A DNA stretch of 64,000 nt from Nocardia amikacinitolerans NBRC 108937 (GTDB taxonomy: Bacteria; Actinomycetota; Actinomycetes; Mycobacteriales; Mycobacteriaceae). Numbering within the stretch: the first letter of the stretch is position 1; the number at the start of each line of letters is the position of its first letter. The notes beneath the pieces were generated by a model that was not told where the DNA came from, made no database searches, and saw only the letters and a program-made list of their open reading frames with translations. Below are positions 58,137-64,000 of this stretch, piece after piece. A program made the position numbers and the translations under genes. The stretch spans positions 62,001 through 126,000 of the forward strand of contig NZ_BDAU01000030.1 in the NCBI RefSeq assembly GCF_001612615.1, read 5' to 3'.

Positions 58137-59840
58137 TCAGTCGCAGACGGCACCGCCGGAGGCCGAGCCGACCAACTTCGTGTACTTGGCGAGCACACCT
58201 CGGGTGTAGCGCGGCGGCAACGGTTTCCAACCCTCGCCGCGCTGAACGAGTTCGCTTTCGTCGACCAGCACATCGAGCTTGCCCGCGGCGACGTCGAGGC
58301 GAATGCGGTCGCCATCGCGCACGAACGCGATCGGGCCGCCGTCGACCGCTTCCGGAGCGACGTGCCCGACGCACAGACCGGTGGTGCCGCCGGAGAACCG
58401 CCCGTCGGTGAGCAGCAGCACGTCCTTGCCGAGGCCCGCGCCCTTGATGGCCGCGGTGATGGCCAGCATCTCACGCATCCCCGGACCGCCCTTGGGCCCC
58501 TCGTACCGGATGACGACCACGTCGCCCGCCGTGATCGTGCCGTCCTCCAGCGCGTCCATCGCGGCTCGCTCGCGGTCGAACACCCTTGCCGTGCCGACGA
58601 ATACATCCGAGTCGAAGCCCGCCGACTTGACCACGGCGCCCTCGGGCGCGAGGGTCCCGGTGAGGATGGTGATGCCGCCGGTGGGATGGATCGGCGAGGC
58701 CATCGCGCGGATCACCTTGCCGTCGGGGTCCGGCGGGATGATCTCGGCCAGGTTCTCCGCCACCGTCCGGCCCGTCACGGTCAGGCAGTCGCCGTGCAGC
58801 AAACCGGCGTCGAGCAGCGCCTTCATCATCACCGGCACGCCGCCGATGCGGTCCACGTCGGTCATCACATGCTTGCCGAAGGGTTTGACGTCGGCCAGGT
58901 GTGGCACTCGGCGACCGATCCGCGCGAAATCGTCCAGCGACAGGTCGACGTTCGCCTCGTGCGCGATGGCGAGCAGGTGCAGCACCGCGTTGGTGGAGCC
59001 GCCGAAAGCCATGACGACCGCGATCGCGTTCTCGAACGCGGGTTTGGTCAGGATGTCGGAGGCGGTGATGCCCTGCCGGATCAACTCCACCACCGCCTCG
59101 CCGCTGCGCCGGGCATAACCGTCGCGGCGGCGGTCGGTCGCGGGCGGCGCCGCGCTGCCCGGCAGCGACATGCCGAGCGCCTCGGCCGCGCTGGCCATGG
59201 TGTTGGCGGTGTACATACCGCCGCAAGCACCCTCGCCGGGGCAGATGGCCCGCTCGATGGCGTCGACGTCGTCACGGCTCATCAGCCCGCGCGCGCAGGC
59301 GCCGACCGCTTCGAACGCGTCGATGATCGTCACCTCGCGCTCGCTGCCGTCGGAGAGTTTCGCGATGCCGGGCAGGATCGAACCCGCGTACAGGAACACG
59401 CTGGACAGGTTCAACCTGGCCGCCGCCATCAGCATCCCCGGCAGCGACTTGTCGCAGCCGGCGAGCAGCACCGAGCCGTCGAGCCGCTCGGCCTGCATCA
59501 CCGTCTCGACACTGTCGGCGATCACCTCCCTGGAGACCAAGGAGAAATGCATCCCCTCGTGTCCCATGGAAATGCCGTCGGACACCGAGATGGTGCCGAA
59601 CTGCATCGGGTAGCCGCCCCCGGAGAAGACACCGTCTTTGCACCCCTGGGCGAGCCGGTCCAGCGACAGATTGCACGGCGTGATCTCGTTCCACGACGAG
59701 GCCACCCCGATCTGCGGCTTCTCCCAGTCCGCATCCCCCATACCGACCGCACGCAACATCCCGCGCGCGGCGGCCCTCTCCAGTCCGTCGGTGACGTCGC
59801 GGCTACGCGGTTTGAGATCGACCTTCTGATTCTCGGACAC
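58137..59840 (-). CDS. ilvD: Dihydroxy-acid dehydratase
   Basis: This is a 567-residue dehydratase of branched-chain amino acid synthesis: it removes water from 2,3-dihydroxy acids to give the 2-keto acids of valine and isoleucine. The iron-sulphur cysteines are present: NEITPCN (about 56), LAGCDKS (about 129) and GEGACGGMYTANTMASAAEA (about 202). The C-terminal region is normal, with TDGRFSGGTTGLCVGHVAPE. The start is GTG 59840, with a weak GGGG site. It stands apart from other ilv genes. IlvD enzymes that act on sugar acids look alike, so the amino acid role is probable but not certain. Confidence 0.93.
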   Translation of the reverse strand: MSENQKVDLKPRSRDVTDGLERAAARGMLRAVGMGDADWEKPQIGVASSWNEITPCNLSLDRLAQGCKDGVFSGGGYPMQFGTISVSDGISMGHEGMHFSLVSREVIADSVETVMQAERLDGSVLLAGCDKSLPGMLMAAARLNLSSVFLYAGSILPGIAKLSDGSEREVTIIDAFEAVGACARGLMSRDDVDAIERAICPGEGACGGMYTANTMASAAEALGMSLPGSAAPPATDRRRDGYARRSGEAVVELIRQGITASDILTKPAFENAIAVVMAFGGSTNAVLHLLAIAHEANVDLSLDDFARIGRRVPHLADVKPFGKHVMTDVDRIGGVPVMMKALLDAGLLHGDCLTVTGRTVAENLAEIIPPDPDGKVIRAMASPIHPTGGITILTGTLAPEGAVVKSAGFDSDVFVGTARVFDRERAAMDALEDGTITAGDVVVIRYEGPKGGPGMREMLAITAAIKGAGLGKDVLLLTDGRFSGGTTGLCVGHVAPEAVDGGPIAFVRDGDRIRLDVAAGKLDVLVDESELVQRGEGWKPLPPRYTRGVLAKYTKLVGSASGGAVCD

Positions 59841-60389
59841 GATTCCCCATCATCCTCGCTCCACCCCGATTACGCCGCCGACCACGCCGAACGTTCTTCG
59901 ACTCGGCGCGGCGGCCGGAGCGAACGGTCGATGGCGCGCGCACGACCGGGCGCCAGCTCGGACGAGCAGCACCGCCCCTCGATGGGCTCGCGGAGAACTC
60001 CAACTCGGCACCGATCCCGCCCTACACTTCGACACCCATCCGACCGGCCGACACCGAGTTGCCACGTGTTGTCGGATGACCGATAGCGACGTCATCGAGG
60101 CAGACGAAAGCTCTCACCCACGGGCGCTTCGTGTGGTAAATATCTTTCAGGGGCAGGGGATTCGGGGCTTCCCTGCGGCAAACGATCTGCCGTGAAGGGC
60201 CATCGATGACTGTTGTTCTGCCGCTTGGCGCAGCCTTCCCACCGGCGTATCGGACGCCCGAACTGTCGCATGGGTCGAATCCCGAAATCCTGAGACTTCA
60301 GCCGAACAACTTGTTTGCCAACCGATTTCGCGAACACACCCGGTGCAAACACGTTCACGTCGTATTCGTTCGATCGCCTGAGGAGGACC
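59841..60389. other. Gene-free stretch between ilvD and the hydrolase/caspase pair
   Basis: About 550 bp carry no supported gene. The right end has AGGAGG (60381-60386), the ribosome site of the alpha/beta hydrolase gene. The stretch from about 60140 to 60330 is less GC-rich than the rest, which fits a boundary of transferred DNA. I found no clear promoter or operator here. Confidence 0.45.
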
Positions 60390-61205
60390 ATGGCCGACAT
60401 CGTCGCGATTCATGGCATACAGCAGCACCGCTCGTCGCGCGAAGCGATGCACGACGCTTGGCTGGCCGCGATCGTCGAGGGGCTACGCAATGTCAGGAGT
60501 GTGCACGCCGATTCGCTGACCCTCGAATGCGCCTTCTACGGACACGAGTACAACGACGGCAAATCCGGAGCCGAACCAAGTTACGCCGCAATAGATGTGA
60601 AGCCAGGCCTCGAAGAAGAACTCGTCGAGGCGATCGCGGCCGCGCTGCCCGAGGCCGACAGCGAGGGGAAGAAGCTGTACCTTCCCAACACCCTCCAGAA
60701 AGCTCTCGTCGCCATACAGGCGAGTCGATTGTTCGAAGGCGTCGACTCGATACTGATCTCCTTCGTCAAACAGGTTCATCGATATCTGACAGACGCCGAG
60801 TTCCAGGCCCGCGTTCTCGACGAGTTCTCGCGCGCGATGGCAGGATCGCCGCGTCTGGTAATCGGGCATTCCCTGGGCAGCGTGGTCGCATACGACTGGC
60901 TGCAACGCAACGAGGTCGACAGTCCGCCCGCGCTGATCACCCTGGGATCACCACTGGGTTTCGAGGCGATCCGCAGGCGACGCCACCAGCCCCAGGACCG
61001 CTCCCGGTGGCCCGGTCGTGTCCCCTCGTGGACGAACATCGCCGCGGGCCACGATGCCGTTGCCATGGTCAAAAAGCTTGCGGCACTGTATCACCCGGAT
61101 ATCGTCGACCAGCCCTGCGACAACTCGCGCAGCGCTGCCCATTCGGCGATCAGCTACCTGAAGAACGTCCGCACCGCCCGCGCGATCGACAAGACACTCG
61201 GATGA
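60390..61205 (+). CDS. Alpha/beta hydrolase paired with a caspase-STAND protein
   Basis: This is a 271-residue alpha/beta hydrolase. Oxyanion segment VAIHGIQQH (about 5-13), nucleophile Ser161 in GHSLGS (159-164) and a late His in AHSAISYL (about 250-257) form the expected triad. There is no signal peptide or membrane segment, so it is cytoplasmic. ATG 60390 follows a strong AGGAGG. Its stop overlaps the start of the next gene by four bases (ATGA). That gene encodes a caspase-like peptidase joined to a STAND-type NTPase. The natural reading is a two-part conflict system in which the hydrolase is either the effector or a target of the peptidase. The substrate is unknown. Confidence 0.88.
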   Translation: MADIVAIHGIQQHRSSREAMHDAWLAAIVEGLRNVRSVHADSLTLECAFYGHEYNDGKSGAEPSYAAIDVKPGLEEELVEAIAAALPEADSEGKKLYLPNTLQKALVAIQASRLFEGVDSILISFVKQVHRYLTDAEFQARVLDEFSRAMAGSPRLVIGHSLGSVVAYDWLQRNEVDSPPALITLGSPLGFEAIRRRRHQPQDRSRWPGRVPSWTNIAAGHDAVAMVKKLAALYHPDIVDQPCDNSRSAAHSAISYLKNVRTARAIDKTLG

Positions 61206-64000
61206 GCGCGCGCCAGCTGTTCTGTCTTTCCGGCGTAAGCACGTACACGGAGCAGGAGGACCTCGACGGGGTGCCCGACGAACTCCGGACCATGCGAAAG
61301 GCATTGACCAGACTCGGGCTGACGGAGTTGGCTTCGTTCACCGAGGACGAACGCGGCCACGGCGACCTCCAACGCGAATTGTTGACGTGGGCCTCGCGGG
61401 GAGAGACCACCGAGGACCATCAGGAAACCCTGCTGATCTACTGCACCGGCCACGGGGTGATCGCGGACCAGTCCCGATTTCGCCTCGTCGAATCCGATGG
61501 GCGCCTGTTCGCGCCGCAGGAGGTGCTCACCGCGTTGGCCGAGCGGAGGACCTTGCGTCAAGTGGTGCTCATTCTGGATACCTGCAATGCCGGACAAGGT
61601 GTCGACGCGGCGCTGAGCAGTGCGCGCGAACCACTGACGAACACCGCGCAGCGTGTGGAATTCTGGGCGATAGCTTCGAGCAGGCGACTGGAGACCGCCG
61701 CGCAACGAACATTCGCCTCGGCCTTCGCGAAGGCACTGCGACGAAACTCGAAGCCCTCCTGGACCGTCGGCCACTTCGAACCGACGCACCTGGCCAAAGA
61801 GATCGACAGCGCACTCGGGTCGGGCCAGTCGGTGTGGCTCGCCGCGGCGCATTCCACGACCGGGTGCCGCGTGCTGCCGAACCCATGCCACCAATCCTCG
61901 TCCTTGCCAGTCGAACTTCCCATCACCAGCAACTGGGCGGCCGCGGCACGCGGGGTCTCGGCCGCGGACAAGCCCGGCTACTTCTTCACCGGGCGAGCAC
62001 GTGAAATGCGCATGTTGCGTGAGCACATCGCCGGAGCAGGCATCGCGACAACAATCGTCGTCACCGGCGCCATCGGTTCGGGAAAGAGCGCGCTGCTCGG
62101 AAACGTCGTCCTCACCGCCGAAGGGTCTGCCGCCCTCACCACGGAAGCGCGCTTGCGTTGGCCCGCGCTCTCGGTCAGGGTGCTCACCGGCAGGGGCGCG
62201 CGCAATTCCGTTGTCCGGCAGCTCGCTCGACAACTCGATAGGGCGGACGCCACCGTCGCCGAGGTGGAATCGGCGCTGCGCGAATCGCCGAAGCCGATCG
62301 CTGTCGTCCTCGATCAGCTCGTCGAGGAGGACGGCGAGTCCTGGGACGACATCCTCACTCTCGCCGCCGTCCCTAGCGTTCGCCTGGCGGTCGGCTTGCC
62401 GCCGCGGTCGGAACTCCTTACGCGGGCGGGTCATCCGGTGATCGATCTCGACGAGTCCGGTGCGGACATCGACGCGGATATCGGCGGCTACCTGGCCACC
62501 CGATTTCGTCTGGTGCACCAGGACGAATCCGAATCGACATTGCGCAACCTGGTCGCGAACGCCGAACGATGGGGGCCGGGTTTCGCCGTCGCCGTCGCCG
62601 GGTGCGACGCCTACGCCGAAGCCAGGGCAGGCCAAGCCCGCTCGGCCGCCGAGCGCACCGCGAAGCGGGCGGCGACTGCCGCCGCACGCAAGATCTGCCG
62701 GGCCATCCTGTTCGCCGATCTCGCGGAGGACGCGGGTTCGGTGGTCGACGCGCTCAGTGCGCTGTGCTCCTTCGACGAGTCGATCGCGGTGCCCGCCCAC
62801 GAGTGGGCGGCCGTGGCGTCGAAATCGTCCGGCGCACTGATCACCGCCGAAGCGGTCACCGCCGCCGCCGCACAACTCGGTCGATATGTGAAGTGCGAGA
62901 AGGGTTCCCAAGGCGCCGACCGCTGGCGTACCACCTTCCATCCGTACGGCTCTTCGGACCGGAAGCGCCGATCGGCGGATATGAAGCCTGCCGAGCATTT
63001 CCTCGCGCTGCTCCCCCAGCTCACCGATCCGTCTCGAGTCGAATGGGACACCGTCGACCCTTCCGTATTGCGACTCGTCGCATGGGGTCTGGCACTGCAA
63101 ACGGGTAGTGGCCGACTGCTCGACGATCCCGGCTTCTTGCTCAGCGCGCCGGCCGGTCTCGTGGCGGCCGCCGTGCGGAAGCTGACCGACGGCGCGGATC
63201 GCACCCGCCGATCGCTGGTGGCCGGCGTTGTTTCCGAGGAGGGCAGCCTCGCCGACCGGGCGTTGCTGCTCGACATCGCGAGCCACCGTTTCGGGCTGGC
63301 CGCGGTCGCGACCGCGGTACGGACACGCTGTCGGCCCGCGCACGAAGTCGGTTGGGTCCACCCCGCCAGACCGCGCACCAGCCGCTTCGCCAGGTTCACC
63401 ACCGATGCGGCGGGCACGATCGCGATCACCCTCGACGACAACGACGTACTCGAGTTCTGGAACCCGAAAGACGGTGGGGCCGTGCGCTCGCCGGTCCGCC
63501 TGTCCGGTGTGCCCTGCGCGATCAGCGCGGCGCGGCTTGCCGACAGTACCGTCGCGCTCGTCTCGACCTGGGACGGCGACGTGTGGTCCGTCCCGTGCGA
63601 CAACGAGGCGGAGCCGGTGCGCAGGCCAGATCTCGCCCGCCTTGCGTCGACGGCGGCGCCGCCGGGTGAATTGCATGTCGCTCTGCACCGAAGCGGGCGA
63701 GTACTCGTCGGATCCGGCAGTCGAGTGTGGAGCAGCGAAATCGCCTCCGGGCTGCCCGCACGACGCGCGGTCGCACTCGAATCCGAGCTGCACTCGATTC
63801 TGGTGGCCGGGTCCGTGGACGATCCCGTCGGGTGGTTGGTGACCAGTACCGGCCGTGTCCGAAGACTGCGGCTCGCGCCCCTGTCGGAATCCCAAGTGGC
63901 GCATTTCCCCGTGTCTCCGAGACCGCTTTTCACCGCGGCCGCACCGGGCGGCGATGCCATCTTGATCATCGACGTCGGCGGCGGATTGCATCTGCGGGGC
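61202..64000 (+). CDS. Caspase-STAND NTPase-beta-propeller protein (partial, runs off the window)
   Basis: This open frame of 933 codons continues past the window end. Residues 1-200 form a caspase-like C14 peptidase: catalytic His84 in YCTGHG and Cys128 in LILDTCNAG. Residues 260-620 hold a P-loop NTPase with Walker A GAIGSGKSA (289-297) and a Walker B-like IAVVLDQL, in the STAND layout. Residues from about 720 read as beta-propeller blades: FARFTTDAAGTIAITLDDND, then VLEFWNPKDGG, and further strands to the end. Such proteins sense a signal with the propeller, oligomerise through the NTPase and activate the peptidase. The start overlaps the hydrolase stop. This is a strong candidate for a defence or programmed-death system. 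Confidence 0.85.
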   Translation, partial: MSARQLFCLSGVSTYTEQEDLDGVPDELRTMRKALTRLGLTELASFTEDERGHGDLQRELLTWASRGETTEDHQETLLIYCTGHGVIADQSRFRLVESDGRLFAPQEVLTALAERRTLRQVVLILDTCNAGQGVDAALSSAREPLTNTAQRVEFWAIASSRRLETAAQRTFASAFAKALRRNSKPSWTVGHFEPTHLAKEIDSALGSGQSVWLAAAHSTTGCRVLPNPCHQSSSLPVELPITSNWAAAARGVSAADKPGYFFTGRAREMRMLREHIAGAGIATTIVVTGAIGSGKSALLGNVVLTAEGSAALTTEARLRWPALSVRVLTGRGARNSVVRQLARQLDRADATVAEVESALRESPKPIAVVLDQLVEEDGESWDDILTLAAVPSVRLAVGLPPRSELLTRAGHPVIDLDESGADIDADIGGYLATRFRLVHQDESESTLRNLVANAERWGPGFAVAVAGCDAYAEARAGQARSAAERTAKRAATAAARKICRAILFADLAEDAGSVVDALSALCSFDESIAVPAHEWAAVASKSSGALITAEAVTAAAAQLGRYVKCEKGSQGADRWRTTFHPYGSSDRKRRSADMKPAEHFLALLPQLTDPSRVEWDTVDPSVLRLVAWGLALQTGSGRLLDDPGFLLSAPAGLVAAAVRKLTDGADRTRRSLVAGVVSEEGSLADRALLLDIASHRFGLAAVATAVRTRCRPAHEVGWVHPARPRTSRFARFTTDAAGTIAITLDDNDVLEFWNPKDGGAVRSPVRLSGVPCAISAARLADSTVALVSTWDGDVWSVPCDNEAEPVRRPDLARLASTAAPPGELHVALHRSGRVLVGSGSRVWSSEIASGLPARRAVALESELHSILVAGSVDDPVGWLVTSTGRVRRLRLAPLSESQVAHFPVSPRPLFTAAAPGGDAILIIDVGGGLHLRG

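Noticed and set aside
61154..63991. A 945-codon open frame on the minus strand opposite the caspase-STAND gene
   Set aside because: It is antisense to a frame with clear peptidase and NTPase motifs, its own translation shows no domain, and it is open only because high-GC codon use removes stops on the opposite strand.
1..64000. CRISPR arrays, rRNA and tRNA genes
   Set aside because: I looked for regularly spaced repeats and for conserved RNA gene text on both strands and found none. A dedicated RNA scan could still find a tRNA that I missed.

Overview
The window is high-GC actinomycete DNA, most likely from Nocardia or a close mycolate-containing relative. The evidence is a cyclopropane/mycolic-acid-type methyltransferase, an EthA-like Baeyer-Villiger monooxygenase, an MMPL exporter, an LpqC-like esterase, a Tat-exported class A beta-lactamase with an SDG motif, and sites that look like KstR, DosR/DevR and IdeR boxes. 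The genus is inferred from gene content and was not tested by alignment. I saw no rRNA, tRNA or CRISPR array. The density of regulators, hydrolases, degraded gene ends and conflict-type proteins marks it as an accessory chromosomal region.

Layout. 1-12.3 kb: the end of an acyl-CoA dehydrogenase; two exported proteins (a Tat protein and a CocE-type lipoprotein hydrolase); a TetR/MFS efflux pair; an ABC exporter; a GyrI-DUF302 fusion; a universal stress protein behind three DosR-like boxes; and a MarR gene divergent from an LpqC-like esterase across a perfect operator. 12.5-16.5 kb: a compact operon of an unknown protein, a MoxR AAA+ ATPase and a vWA/HExxH protein. 16.8-21.6 kb: a membrane protein and a carotenoid operon crtE-crtI-crtB. 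21.6-32.7 kb: small proteins, a lipase/MerR/epoxide-hydrolase group, several gene remnants, a mycolate-type methyltransferase, a second CocE-type hydrolase, a transposase relic, a calerythrin-like EF-hand protein, and a short threonyl-tRNA synthetase preceded by a leader peptide with three consecutive Thr codons and a strong hairpin.

32.8-42.3 kb: an SDR remnant next to a TetR gene; a PucR-type regulator divergent from a Baeyer-Villiger monooxygenase/hydrolase pair; an isochorismate synthase with an iron box; a DUF2798 protein; a class A beta-lactamase; and an EthD-domain gene with a KstR-type palindrome. 42.4-47 kb: a membrane Ser/Thr kinase with DFN in place of DFG, preceded by a 19-residue ORF, and an MMPL exporter. 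47-53.6 kb: a translationally coupled catabolic operon (extradiol-type dioxygenase, FAH-family hydrolase, CoA ligase, 61-residue membrane protein, flavoprotein hydroxylase) divergent from its TetR regulator, with two matching operators. 53.6-60 kb: a small alarmone synthetase; a MauE-like/Cys-rich Tat protein pair; a SUKH-DUF3396 double immunity-domain protein; an HbpS-like protein; and ilvD. 60.4-64 kb: an alpha/beta hydrolase overlapping a caspase-STAND NTPase-beta-propeller protein that runs off the window.

The strongest candidates for something new are the caspase-STAND-propeller/hydrolase pair at the right edge, the three-gene MoxR-vWA operon, the Thr-codon attenuator of an editing-less ThrRS, and the coupled Cys-rich exported protein with its MauE-like partner. 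Regulation is unusually legible: several regulators sit beside near-perfect palindromes, and at least one promoter places its start codon where transcription should begin.
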